Source: Solea solea
Taxonomy: Eukaryota > Chordata > Actinopteri > Pleuronectiformes > Soleidae
DNA: 64,000 nucleotides
Assembly (NCBI RefSeq): GCF_958295425.1
Contig: NC_081153.1
Location: forward strand, 4,282,028-4,346,027
Direction: 5' to 3'
Below the pieces are notes generated by a model, which saw nothing but the letters and a program-made list of their open reading frames with translations, was not told the DNA's origin and made no database searches. Below are positions 28,364 to 40,500 of this stretch, one piece after another. The position numbers were made by a program, and so were the translations under genes. The first letter of the stretch is position 1; each line of letters starts with the position of its first letter.

Positions 28364-30648
28364 GCGCTGCTTTGTTCACCACCTGCTGTTCTCTCAGTGA
28401 CCCAGAAATACACTGTGAGCTAGATTTCTTGACATGAATAATTACTCCGTGGAGATGAAGTGTCTTCAGAAGGAGCTGCAAACAAACGTCAAACAACTTT
28501 AAGAGATATGTGCCATCTATATATATCTATACACACATATATATATATATATAGATTGTGGTGGCTCGTAATAGATACGGGACATTTTCTTATTAATGTG
28601 TGCTCTTTTCCAATTTTATTTGGGGGAAATACACTGACAAGTCTCGACCATAAAGCACTCCAAAAGCACACAGTATCACCCGGAGCTGGGAAAGTTCTGT
28701 GTTTTTTTGTGAGAACAAGCAGCAGAAGTTTCTGCGGCTGTTCTGTTCTGTTCTGCAGACAGTGATGATTTTCATGAGTCTATTTTTAGCCCGGTAACTT
28801 CAAGAGATCCAGATCCAGGTGCTACTGAACCAGCGAGTTCATGAACGGAGAGGAGGGGAGGGGAGGGGAGAGGAGTGGAGGGGAGGGGAGAGGAGAGGAG
28901 AGGAGAGGAGAGGGAAGGGAGCCTCCTGGATGAAAAGAGGTGAGTGTCTTAGTATATCTGCTCTCCTGGTGATGAGATCATGACTGAGAACCTTCACAGA
29001 CACTTTCGCTGGGAGTGACCAGGATGGACAGGATTAGGAATGAGCATATCTGAGGGACAGCTCAGATTATAGGGTTATTTGGGATGGTTTGAGAGGTTCA
29101 TATAGATGTTGTGGAGGAGGACATGAGGACAAGATGGAGGCCGATGATCTCTCTTACGAAAGAAGACAGGAAGTGTTCGTGTACTAACTAGATGAATCAA
29201 TTCCATTAGTTTTATTTCACACGGCACCTTCATGTAACAAACAACTGCAACCTCTTCCCCTCGCAAGGTTCATACATTTAGTTGCCATGGCAACTTATTT
29301 ATATTCCTCTTCATTTAGTTAAAGGTAATTTTACTGACAGCGTGTTGAAGCCTGTCTGGCCTGTAGCCTGTTTGCTGGTCTTTTAAAAATGCGGACACGG
29401 ATCTGGACTTGTGGAAAGTTATAATTTTTATTAGTTGTTTGTGTATGTTTTTTTAATTAAAATGTAATTTTGTTTACATTAGAAATATGCTTATATGGTA
29501 AACTATGTATCGCTCCACATCAAAACAAACACTTCTGTGAAATATCATCATAAATGCTATTGTTTTGAAATATTTTCCTCAAAAAGTTCAGTCTATAAAT
29601 CCCACACAACTCTGTTTCTCAGTATAGCAACATTCAGATCATGCTGCACACAGGAAGTGATTTGTTTTATGTCAGGACAGATGGACGCAACAGCAACGCT
29701 GTGCTAGTAAAGTGAGACACGACTGCAAACAGGTTGGAGAATGACTGAAAACACAATAAGGTTGCAGTTTGATTGGATATTTGCTTCTTCTTGTCCCCGC
29801 CCCCAGCCCGAGCTGCTGCTGTATACACACAAACGCTCCCTCAGTCAGCTGTGATATAAATCACACACTGAGTCTTTAAGATTGAAACAGCATCATTGAA
29901 TTTGTCACCAAAAGTGTGGCCACTACCTCCGCGTTGACATCCAGTCCCCGTCCTTTGTGGTGTCGCCTGTCGTCCCGGTGCACTTTCATATCGTAACCTT
30001 CCGCCTGGTGGAACACGAGGTCATACATGGACACTTGTGGGACCTACAGCAGCAGCAGGGAGACAAGTGCAGGTGTCAAAGCGCGCTCCGCACACTCTGT
30101 AAAAAGGTCACCTTCTGCTACAGCCTGGCTTCCAGAAAAAACAGCAAATAGAACCAGAATGCCAGAGAGTGTGCTCAACGAGATCTGAGGTTTCAGATCA
30201 TGTCAAATTCAGCAGCATTCTCTGCTCTGGGACGCTGGGGAGGGGACGTACGTGTCCACTGGAGGAGCTGGACACCAAAGCAGGTGAAAGATTACTGTTT
30301 ATCAGTGTTTTGTGTGCAGAATATCTACAAACATGATGATTTTGGTCACATTTAAACACCGTACTGTTCAAACACGAGTGAGCGCAGTGCATGCTGGGAG
30401 TTGTCGTTCATCGTCATGAGCCAAAATTAAATTTTTCCGCACTAGCTTGACCCAGTTTTAATAGACATTCATCTTTCCAACGGTGAAAGATGGCTTTAAT
30501 GCACATTATTTGAGATTATTTGCTACTTTACCTTCAAGTCCTTGTTGAAGTAGGACATGTCCTTCGGTTGCCTCCGTCGTGGTGGGATGTAACTGAAGGC
30601 AGAGAGCGAGGACAGCGGCTTGGTCTTCGCCTGGAGAGACACGTCCAT
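27221..30648 (-). CDS. cfap90: Cilia/flagella-associated protein 90 (C5orf49 homologue)
   Basis: Three coding exons on the minus strand give a 137-residue protein with phase 0 junctions. It resembles human C5orf49/CFAP90 (about 147 aa as recalled) throughout: N-terminal PLSSLSAFSYIPPRR, central MYDLVFHQAEGYD and HRDDRRHHKGRGLDVN, C-terminal VPVLSSSEYGRR and FYMKNGLVWNVEEGYGSV. The human protein is small, soluble and linked to motile cilia; no membrane segment or signal peptide is visible. The gene is convergent with adcy2, the same arrangement as in human 5p15.31, which independently supports the identity. Confidence 0.88.
27401..29926 (-). other. cfap90 intron 2
   Basis: No exon seen. Contains a GT run (28315-28363), a TA run (28517-28553) and a purine GGGGA repeat (28845-28918). 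Confidence 0.6.
28845..28918 (+). repeat. GGGGA/GGAGA purine repeat
   Basis: Tandem GAGGGGAGGGGAGGGGAG then AGAGGAGAGG units. Four closely spaced G-runs make a G-quadruplex possible on the plus strand (template for cfap90). Confidence 0.85.
29927..30043 (-). CDS. cfap90: cfap90 exon 2
   Basis: Thirty-nine codons, phase 0 at both ends: VPQVSMYDLVFHQAEGYDMK, VHRDDRRHHKGRGLDVNAE. The GY--ELHRDDRKHAK-LGLDVN block of human C5orf49 is clearly recognisable. The acceptor is TAG after a CTG-repeat pyrimidine tract; the donor is GTAGTG. Confidence 0.9.
30044..30531 (-). other. cfap90 intron 1
   Basis: A 488-bp intron, GTAAAG to TAG. No repeat or other feature recognised. Confidence 0.75.
30532..30648 (-). 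CDS. cfap90: cfap90 exon 1
   Basis: Thirty-nine codons from ATG (complement of 30646-30648): MDVSLQAKTKPLSSLSAFSY then IPPRRRQPKDMSYFNKDLK. The SSLS-F---PRR core is shared with the human protein. Donor on the minus strand is GTAAAG, phase 0. The ATG is preceded by AACACGAAC and is the first start in the conserved segment. Confidence 0.87.
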
Positions 30649-31264
30649 GTTCGTGTTTTACGCCGGCGTCTCTCCACAGACAAGAGTTAATCCTCAGAAG
30701 AGTCAGTGGTGGTGGCGTCTGTGATCAGTTGCTAGGATACTGACACACTCTACCTGACACCTGGTATGTGTTGCCTTCACTTGCCCTCTGTCTGACTTTC
30801 TGAGTGCTGAAAAGTGCTGTTGCTTTTATTATTTGGGGCCTGACCACACATCGGTGGGAAGACGTAGTGTGAAACAAACATTTTTGACGTACTAAACGTA
30901 TGTGAAGGCAGCAAATACGTAAAATGGTGCAAAATGGCTCAATGGGCCAAAGGTGAAACAGAAATGAAGTTGCACCAAAGTCCACGGAACTTGGTGGAAA
31001 CGTGTCACAGCCCAAGACGAACAAAAAAGTCCATCAGGACCATGGCCTCAACTCAACAGGAAGTCGGCCATTTTGAATTTGGTGACCCATCTTGGCAATT
31101 CGCACATTCTTTACGCAAATAAACAAACTCGCCTGAGCGTGTTAATTGTAGCAACATGTGTGATAGACACATCAAAGATGAAAATAAATAAGAGTAAACA
31201 TATTTGGGGATGGGGCGGGGTTTCAAAGCAACAGAGAGCCACTGCAGAGCCACAGGTTGTAGAC

Positions 31265-31610
31265 TCCTGGTATCTTTGTGAGGACCAAAAAACTTATATA
31301 CCTAAGGAAGTGAGGACATTTTGGGAAAGTGAGGACATTTTTGGCTGGTCCTCACATTCTGACACAGCTAAAAATGTCTTTTTCAGGGTTAAGACCTGGA
31401 TTTAGGGTTAGACACCTAGTTGTGATGGTTAAGGTTAGGGTAAGGGGCGAGGTCTGTTTCCACTGTCACATTATGGGGGACAACATGCATGCCTTATAAT
31501 GTAAATTATTACATTTTAAACATGAAGACATGTTGTATGGTTCGGGTGTGGTGAAGGTCTCCAGGAAATGAAGTTAAGTCAATTTAATGTCCTCTGAATC
31601 CGCTGTCCTT
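31265..31610. repeat. GTGAGGAC-type dispersed repeat
   Basis: TATCTTTGTGAGGACCAAAA, GGAAGTGAGGACATTTTGGG and CCAGGAAATGAAGTTAAGTC; the right part parallels 7300-7345. Such units flank CA microsatellites at several places in the window. Confidence 0.55.
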
Positions 31611-33699
31611 TTTTCATCTGCCTTATGTTGTGTGTGTGTGTGTAGCTCATGGCACAGTGTGTGGTGTCCTGTTATTGTCCACGCCCCCTGCTGCTCCGTC
31701 ATAATTATGTGGACTAAGAGGACAACAACAGCAGGTGGGACACACACACACACACACACACATACTCACACTCACACACACACACAGAATATAAATTTCT
31801 GAGCCTCATACAGATGGGACTGTACAAGGATAAGTGGACAAAGATGGAGAGCGAGGGAGACGAGGGGAGGTGGGGGGGCTTGACACAGTGATCATGGTTT
31901 CAGAGGTTTTCTCAGCACACAACAGTAATTACAGCTGACATTTTATTGCTATTTGGCAGGAATCACTGTGGGAATAAAACCACCTGAAGGCAGGGGGTCA
32001 GTGGTTCAGTGGTGCTGACTTATTAAAGGAAGCTGAGCCTTGTTCTCATCTGTATTCCTTATTAATTCTGAATTGAATGTCCTGCTTTTGTAGAATCTTT
32101 GAAGTCGTGGTCAAATAATGATATTGGTTCTTAAGTTCTTAATTGCACATTTTACACTTATTTTATTGGTATATTTGTTTTCCTGACTGTTTTATTGTGT
32201 ATTTTACCTCACAGATTATATAGAAGTCCTATATAAATAAACAATAAACATCGATTGATTGATTTTGAGTGTGACGTGAGCAGCAGGGTGCTCGGGCAGA
32301 TGAATGTGATGTCATATATTTTTAGCTGATTCAATCAGTTTGTGAGAACATCTGAATGCAGATGTAATAACAGACGTCAGTTATATGTAATTAAAGGGAC
32401 AGTGTGTCACTTGTGGCAGCATCTTTTCCTCTTGGTGGAGAACACCTGCTGCTCCTGGTGTAAATATAGAGGGCTCGCTCTGTGGTAAAGGAAACAACAG
32501 CTCATACATACAGTACACGTAATTATGTCATATACCAATTCTCTACGTATCTTACACACTGGACCTTTGAACCACGTGGTCCTGAAGAAGCTGATTCATT
32601 ATGGGAAACACTTTTAGACAAAGAATTGTATATACTGAAATATGTTTATTGTCTCATGTTTTATGGGGCTTTATTACATAACATAAAATAAACCATATAT
32701 AAAAACAACTACATTTTTTAAATGACCTGTTGATTGTGGACGTTTCTGGAAAAGACTGAATGTTTTTTCTTTAGCTGTTTTCTTTTTGTTGGAAGAGTTG
32801 AACAGAGGAGCAGGGATGATTTTTGTCTTTCTCTCCTCTGATGATCACCTCCTATGGAAAACCAGTTTGATCACTAGTCTCAGCCTTCCCCCTGCTGGAC
32901 GTAAGAAGTAATACATCAAAACACGAGACGACGTGAGACACAAATAAAACATGAGCTGTAAATGACCTGATACTGAGGGGAAGCACACAAAGAAACATGC
33001 TTACTGCTCTCACTTTCACCTGGGAGTATCATCACCAAAGACCTGTTATTACTGCTTTTATTTACATATATATATTTATATTTATTCATATTTTATAGTT
33101 TGCCTATAGCCTCAAATGGAAAGCCTTCAGAATGTACAAGAAAACAGTTTTTATTGTAGCAAACTAACTCTGTGTTGCCGCTTTAACCCTTTAAGCCTCA
33201 AAAATGCACACTCATAATGAAATCAGTATATCTCTGCAACCACTATTTCAATACTTTGGGTGTCGTAGTAAATGGAACACTTGTGAGATTTGTTAAGATG
33301 TGTAAATATCAATACATGTGCTACTGTAAATGAAGATGGCACACAACAGTGATGCAGCTGCAGCTGTAAACATCTATCATATCTTAGTGAAATGTGTGAA
33401 CATGGTCTGTGCAAAGGTTGACTCTGATAAAGTGTAACAAAACAAAATTAGAGAGGTTTTAGAGCAGAAAGTACAGGAAAGGTCTCATTTGGCACATTTT
33501 GGCACCATCTGTTTTTTTTATTATCACTACTGGTGTTTGTGGCTTTTTTTGGATCATTCAATCAGACCTAGACAGTGTCATTTTAATATGAAATTTAAAA
33601 GTTAAACAGGTTTTTGCTGCAACAAATGGTTTCTATTCTGGCGTGACTGGAACCCAGCGAGCAAAATTCTCTTCCACTTGGCCAGGGCTATGGAAAGGC

Positions 33700-34074
33700 A
33701 AGGGTCAGTCAGTCATCATCTACTGCTTTATCCTCTGCCAGAGGGTCGCGGGGGGTGCTGTGCCAATCTCAGCTACATCGGGCAATAGGCGGGGTACACC
33801 CTGGACAGTTCGCCAGTCCATCGCAGGGCCACACACAGATAGAGACAAACAACCATTCACTCTCACACTCACTCCTATGGTCACTTTAGAGTGTCCAATT
33901 TACCTAATCCCCACATTGCATGTTTTTGGAATGTGGGAGGAAGCCAGAGAACCCGGAGAGAACCCACGCACACACAGGGAGAACATGCAAACTCCATGCA
34001 GAAAGGCCCTTGCTCGAACCCGGATCTTCTCGCTGCAAGGCGAGAGTGCTAACCACTACACCACCGTGTGGCGG
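33700..34074 (-). mobile_element. Full-length tRNA-derived SINE
   Basis: On the minus strand it starts with a tRNA-like head: A box TAGTGGTTAGCAC (complement of about 34047-34059) and B box GGTTCGAGC (complement of 34012-34020). A conserved body (TGGAGTTTGCATGTTCTCCC) and a TGACTGAC tail at 33703-33714 follow. Two truncated relatives lie at 11027-11228 and 23513-23752. No CCA end or tRNA fold beyond the head, so not a tRNA gene. Confidence 0.8.
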
Positions 34075-35522
34075 AAAGGCAAGGGTAATAGATGTAAATC
34101 TTCCATTAAAAGATGGTTTAAACAAATCTATTTACACACACACACACATATATATATATATAAATATATGTGTGTGTGGGTATGCAACAGTTACAGTATA
34201 CATTTTGCTTTCAGTTGACTACATCATTATTGATCATATTTTAAAGTGTTACAGGAAAATAGGAAATAATCTTGCTATAAATTACAGTGACCTCTCTATA
34301 GTTATAGTATATGTGTTGTGTGATGTTAAACATGATACAGTGTCTTCTGTGTACACTGTGCTATAACTTCAGTCTCTTACAGATCAATAATACAGATCAA
34401 TATTGTTGATAAAATGTGCAGATACTTTTTTGTGTAGAGCGACAAGGGTGACCTGACTTTGATGGGTTTTCTTTCCTCCTCTCATTATTACCTTTATCTG
34501 TTTTTTTAATCAATTTATTGACTTGTTTTGTGAGTTGTTACTCTTCTTGTATCGTTCTCTAAATGCATCTAATTGCCTTACGATACTGTTTTATAAACAG
34601 GTTTATATACTCAATGTGAAAGTGTTTTTCCTTGTCTCATTTGTAATGCTTGACATAATAACGATGATAATGATCGTTTGTACAGATTGACCTCTGCACT
34701 GAAGAGATGCAGCTCAGCTGCTGCTTAACGGCAACGATTCTCTAGTCCAACACTGACTGTAATAAATGCATTACAGCCAAAGTTCATTTCAACGTCATCT
34801 GGGTATAGTTCCAACTCCTCACGTGACTCTCACCATTACATACTGCACCTTTAATTAATGTAGCGTACATAATGAGTGAAAACTGCGCTGAAGCGTCAGT
34901 ACCAGTATACACCAGCAGATGAAGCTAGTGACACAGCTAAAATCACAATAGACAGCGGATTGAGGGAATGAAGCTCAGTCCTAGCAGATAACCACATTCT
35001 CTGTTTGGGTTATACATCATCACTACTCCTCCATTTGACACACATTGACTCATATTTTTATGGGAAACACAAAATAAACAATTACCAGTGGATAAATCAT
35101 TGTCTGTTTTAACTGGCACTTTTTTTTAATAACTAGGCTTCTATATCGACTGTTGAACTTACAGCTGGCCTGCAAACATGTCATTCACTTAACTATCACA
35201 GCTGACAACCTCTGTGTGCCTTGTTATTATCTATGTTTTTTTCAGGCATGACTCACACAGAGAAACAAACACGCACACACAAGTGCGCATACGTTACGTG
35301 CGCGCGCACGGACGCAAACACACGCGCTCGTTCGTTGACGACCCACCGTCTGCTCATTTCCGAAAGCTTACGGAGATTCACCGAGCAGCGACCCGGCCCC
35401 TCCCGTCCCCCTCCTCCTCCCCGCCACAGCGACTCTCCCCTCGGCTCCACTCCGAGGAGGAACCCGGTGCCCCCTGGCCGATCGTTTCCAGTCACGTTAC
35501 CCCCCAAAATGGAGGTCTGCAG

Positions 35523-35681
35523 ATGGCACCGCTAGCGTTTACCAGTCGCCGTACCCGTCCGCGTGTCTCTAATGACGCTTTTGTCAGGACAGAAGTGATC
35601 TGGTGCCATCTTTTTGCCGATTTTTCTGGAGGATTTACTCGGGAGATACTGAGCTCCAGGTTCTGGTTGAGGCAGCCATGA
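35523..35681 (+). CDS. Upstream ORF overlapping the main start codon
   Basis: ATG at 35523 opens a 52-codon frame (starting MAPLAFTSRRTRPRV) whose TGA overlaps the main ATG as ATGA at 35678-35681. A second, 8-codon uORF begins at 35509. If the transcript starts upstream of 35509, both would precede the main ORF and could limit or couple its translation. Coding conservation is unknown. Listed as a possible regulatory ORF, not as a protein gene. Confidence 0.35.
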   Translation: MAPLAFTSRRTRPRVSNDAFVRTEVIWCHLFADFSGGFTREILSSRFWLRQP

Positions 35682-35747
35682 GCTCCGGAGAGGGAACGGA
35701 GGAGACGAGCAAGGACGCCAGCGACTTATCGCCGTTTTTGAAGACCG
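35678..35747 (+). CDS. First coding exon of an unassigned gene (possibly trio family)
   Basis: ATG in a good context (GCAGCCATGA) starts 23 codons reading MSSGEGTEETSKDASDLSPF, LKT, then one base before donor GTAAGC. An in-frame TGA at 35573 makes this the first ATG in frame. The location in a CpG island supports a genuine first exon. GEG-EE--KD--D---F---G resembles the human TRIO N-terminus (GEGAEEAAKDLADIAAFFRSG, from memory), where the next exon begins with a SEC14 segment. TRIO is on 5p15.2, near ADCY2/C5orf49. The SEC14 exon is not in this window, so the identity is a hypothesis. The gene continues right. Confidence 0.6.
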
Positions 35748-38700
35748 GTAAGCAGCGAAAAATAAGTGGGAGAGGTCGCGGTGAGCTCCACTGGGAAGCT
35801 TCTCCCATTGCTCCAGCGACGTAGAGTGACATTGTTCCCGTCTGTGTAGTCTGTTTGGGGGTTCAGACACTGAAGCATAATGTGGGCTGTGACTCAGTTA
35901 TTTCATAACTTTTCTGACAAATGAAGGACAAGCAAATGTCAGTGGTCGGCACAGATGTGTACACGTCTGAACATTAATCAATTTAAGGCATTTTTGTGTT
36001 AACTACGTTAAGATAACATCTAGACGGTGTAGCTAAGCAGCGTTAGCTTCTTAGGACAAATCTGTGGCATATCTTCCCTGCAAAAAGCATTATTGTCATT
36101 CTCATTTTTTACCTCACACCACTTAAACACATTCACACAGCAGTCTATGATGTGAAATGTGTCCTGGAAGTAGTGAAGGAAAAAGCAGTTAGGAGAAACA
36201 CAGAAACTGCAGGTTTAGAGTATGTTGTCATTGCAGCTTAAACCCGACACACCTGGACCAAGGCGGCTTTAATTAACACACACTGGGTGATTCATTTTTA
36301 TCTAAACCCGGTTCAGTGGCTGGGCTTGTGTTGGAAACGCAGGTCAGCGCTGTCCGATAATGGACTTGTGTGTTAACTAAATAGTTTCCAACGTTAGCTT
36401 CCTAATGCTAACCTGTTAGCTAGTCCTGGAACAGATTTGGTGAACCCTGTGTGCTAACAAATGCTAGCTAATTTAGCACCACTAGCCTGCCTGTGAAGTG
36501 ACAAAGCTGGCGGGTATCTCAACAGCTCACGTGCTCCATAAAGCGCAAAACGACATTCACTGTGTGTATATTTTCCCTTTCAACATTGCGCCAACTAGCT
36601 AGACAAAAAATAGCGCAACCCTACAAGCTATGTAAACAATACACGGCGTGGAACATACTGTCTGGGTGTGCACTGTGTAGGAGACGCTAGCTGTGTGACA
36701 CAGCTATCAAGGCTAAAAAGGGGCTGCTGTTTATCAGTTGTACTGTAAAACGTCAAAAAAAGTCCTGTGGCACGGATTTTTTTCGTCATATACAGTTGAG
36801 CTGCTGCTCGTAGACGAGGTTAAATCCATCAGGGCTGCATGTGCAGACTGCTAACATTAGCCAAGCAGGTCAATCTATCAAGAACTGACATTAAGTCCCA
36901 ACACGGGCCTACAGTGGCTTCAAAACAATAGCTCATAAAGTGGGAATTTTAACAGAAAATTTAAGCGGTTGCTGGGGGGGGAAACATGTATGGTGAAGTT
37001 TTTTTTTTTATGTGAGCCAGTTGACTTTTGCAAGCATTAAGGTGGCACATTAAATGATGAATGTAATGCTCCACTTAGATATACAGTATAAATATTAATG
37101 CAAATGATGCGTATATCAAGTGTGCTTTTGTGAGTAGTGTTTTCTGAGTGAAAGTTTTTGGTCCGGTGGACAAAGGCCTGTCTATTTGTGTGTCTCTTTC
37201 ATGAAAGAGCTGATGAGTTCAGGGGCTGCACTCAGATATGCAGGATAACCCACCATCTCTGTTGGCTGACTGCAGGCACTGAGTTGGATCTGTTGCCTGA
37301 TGTCATGTCTGCTCTGCTTGCTTTAATGACTCGCATAAATTATTGCTCATGTTTATGAACCAATGCCATAGCTACTCATGTATGTGTCGCAGAGGCGGTT
37401 GCTGGTCTTTGGAACCGGGGAGAAGTTCATTTCAGGCCCAGTTGTTTCTGTAAATGAACAACTAGGAAACAAGGAAACGGGCTAATTATGTAAAGTGCAA
37501 ATGCTGTAATAATGTTTTTATTTACAGTGTATATGTACAAACAAATAGTGGGCTATACCGCAGAGCAGATAACACACAAATACCAGCTATTTTTCTCAAA
37601 CTTCCCTTGCAAAATCCACACAGGACTGAGGCAGAAAAGGCTCCACTCTCGTGTACATTTCTGCAACGCTGTCAATCAAAAACTGGCTGATCACCAAGCT
37701 CACCGTGGTTTTAATGCGGAGGCTGCTACGGGAATAAGAAAATAACGTAATCATTATAAACAGCTGACAGTTTAGTATTGAAATGTAAATATAACACAGC
37801 ACATATTTGACGACATTTTAGAGGAGGCTGAGCTTCCCTTGCTGTCTTAGAGCAATTGCCACTGATGTGTTGTGGGAAGTTGTAAAAATAAACCGAAAAA
37901 AATTACAAAACGGTCCTCACACTGTGTGTGCTCGGATCCTAATAAGGGAATATTAATTCAGCCAAATCACTGGTTGCTCTGGTACACGATCACGTGTAGG
38001 GCCGATGTGGCAGAAATGAAATTTTAAAGGGTGTAAACAAGGCAGAGAATGACATCCAGCCTCTGGCTCCTGTGGTTTTGTGTCTAGCGAGATAATATAC
38101 CACAGAGGGAAGTTCAGAATTTGCACTGAGCTCATCTGATCATTTCCTCTTAGGGAGAGCAGCGAGAAACATCCTGTAATTCACTTTCAGCCACACTTTG
38201 TGTTTTTTGTTGATGGTGCACAGCTGCAGCCATTCTGCCTCATTGCCAATCAGGTTTTTTGCTAATTCGTTGCGTTATTAGAAATGTTTGTCTTCCATTC
38301 TTATTTTTACAAGCCCATCTGTTGCAGTTTCAGTTTGTTGTAAAGAAATAGATCTTTATTTACATTACTGAAAAAATATATTAGCCTTATTGCTATGTTT
38401 GAGAGAATCAGTGGCACAGAGAATTGTTTTTGTTACATTTCAGTTTCTTTAGTAGTGATAGGGCCACATTTAAGTTGCAGAAAATGTTCTTTGTATGTGA
38501 CAAAATCCCACTTTGAGGATCAGGAATGAGCATTTCATACCACTATTCTCCACTGACAGTGTTAATTCAGTTAGTTTAGATTTCAGGTCAATCTGTGAAG
38601 CATTCTCAGGTTTTACAGTGCCGGTCCAGGCTATAACCAACCTTTATCCATTCTTAACTTTCTCTAATGTTAACTACAGTCATAACTTAAACTTGACCAA

Positions 38701-40466
38701 GTTAGTTTATCTTTTTGGGTTTCATAATCATGTTTACTTGATGCCAATTGTGGCCTACTGAAGCTAAATAAGACAATAATTTACATTTTTTAAATGTCAC
38801 GATGAGCTGCTTTTTAACTGTCTAGTTGGTTGTGCTGTAGCCACACAATCTCAGGCTCCGCTGTAATATAATCCACATTTTGACTTCAATTTAAACTACT
38901 CAATTAGTCCCACCAAGGGCAATAAGTTAAGAGTAGTATGGCAAAACAACTAAAACCACAAACACTACACAGTGACTTAATTCACAACCACACCAAGTGC
39001 ACGAGGGCCCACGTGACTGGTATACAGAATAAGGTGCTAGTGGTTGATAAAACGCATATAAACAATAATCCACAGGTGTGTAAACACCCATTCTGTAAGG
39101 TGGTTTCTATGTGGTTTCAGTGTTGTTTTCTGTGTTCAGTTCCTGCCACTTTTACTGGTTACAACAGGATAGTGACTGACAAGACTGAAAACTAGTTTGA
39201 TATTTACTTTAAAAGTAAGATTGGTTGTAACATTGATTAGATTTTATTTTGTTGCAGAATGCACATTTCTAAGCATGATTTCGGGTCCATATTGTGCATT
39301 ATCACTAGTTATTTCAGCTTTTGTAAACAGTCCTAAGTTGAATGTCTTGTTCTGAATCAGTTTTATCAGTAGTGAAACCACCATAGGCCTAAGTATACAT
39401 GGCCTATTGCTGGCTTTGTGCAATATGCTTCTTGGTAGACTTGAGTGTCACCTTTAGGTTCTCCTCGTCTTTGTTTTTCTCGTGAACTTCCTCCTCATAG
39501 ATGTGGGAATCTTGTTCTGACATGTACAGGTTTGAGTGTCTTGCCACAGGCCACGCTCCCCCCACCCCCACCACCTTCCATCTCCAGATCCATCCTCATC
39601 TCCTTTTCCATCCTTCGGCATTGGCCTCTTTGTCTTTCCTATGTCCTCCCTTTTTGCTTTCTTCACTGCTCGCTGTCTTGTTTTCTGTGCAGTGATTCGC
39701 CAACAACAGTTTCATGTTTTTGCTCCTTCCTTTATTCTTGTGTCTGTTTTGAGCATTTCCGTGCCAAAGCAAAATGACAGCTAATAAAAAAAAAAAGCTT
39801 CCTCCCCTGTCTCTTTCTCTCTCTCCCCCCTGTCCTCCAGACTGGAATTAATACCCAGGACTTTGAAAGAAGGAGTTTTGTTGTGGCATGTTATCAATCA
39901 TCAAGTAACTGCGTCAAACACTCAATGACTGACTGATTTGGTGTTGATTTCATTTAGTTATTACTACTGCAGTGTGGGGGTATTATTCACATTAAACGTA
40001 TTGGAACTGCCAGTGCATCCATGAATGAAGGTGTAGAGGTGGCAACGTGTTGTTCGCACGGTTCGTCTGTATGTTTGAATGAGCTTGTGTGTGTGTGTGT
40101 GTGTCTGTGTCTGTGTGTGAGAGAAACTAAGTGAAACCAACAGGAGACGAGGAGAAATCTGATCCAAAGCTTACATTTATGACTCAGGTCCATTCACACA
40201 GGATGAGGTCTGAACACACACACACACACACACGCACGCGTACATGCACGGTGAGACTAATGGATATTGATCCAGGAGATGGAGACTGATTGAGGTCCCT
40301 CAGTAAAGGTTTCCTCCAGGCCTAAAGCTGCCAAGTTGGATACAAAGCAGAAGCTAAAGCCTTTTGCTATACAAAGCTCTTTTTTTCTTCTTCTCTTCTT
40401 TTTAATCATTCCATGTTTATGGCACGGAAGTAAGCAGAGAACTGGTGCAATATGGATTAATACACA

Positions 40467-40500
40467 TGAATGAATGAATGAATGAATGAATGAATGAAAG
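40467..40500 (+). repeat. GAAT tetranucleotide repeat
   Basis: Seven to eight GAAT units followed by AAAGAAAGA. Confidence 0.9.

Larger units (their letters stand above)
30649..35289. other. Intergenic region between cfap90 and the next gene
   Basis: Includes a fragment sharing AACAGGAAGTCGGCCATTTT with the 1648-3955 repeat (30985-31100), a hAT-like end (31225-31270), a CA-linked repeat (31265-31610), CA runs (31741-31762), and a SINE (33700-34074). 34200-35200 is unique AT-rich sequence. The cfap90 promoter should lie just right of 30648. Confidence 0.6.
35290..35840 (+). promoter_or_regulatory. CpG-rich island/promoter of downstream gene
   Basis: A sharp local rise in G+C and CpG within AT-rich surroundings (for example GTGCGCGCGCACGGACG near 35299, followed by a pyrimidine-rich CCTCCTCCCCGCC stretch around 35408). 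It overlaps the 5'UTR and first coding exon at 35678. No TATA box is evident. A transcription start somewhere in about 35380-35600 is inferred. Confidence 0.7.

Noticed and set aside
33995..34074. Possible minus-strand tRNA gene
   Set aside because: The tRNA-like head is fused to a SINE body that also occurs truncated at 11027 and 23513.
33643..34218. 191-codon plus-strand open frame
   Set aside because: Runs across a minus-strand SINE and a CA/TA repeat, so it is a chance frame.
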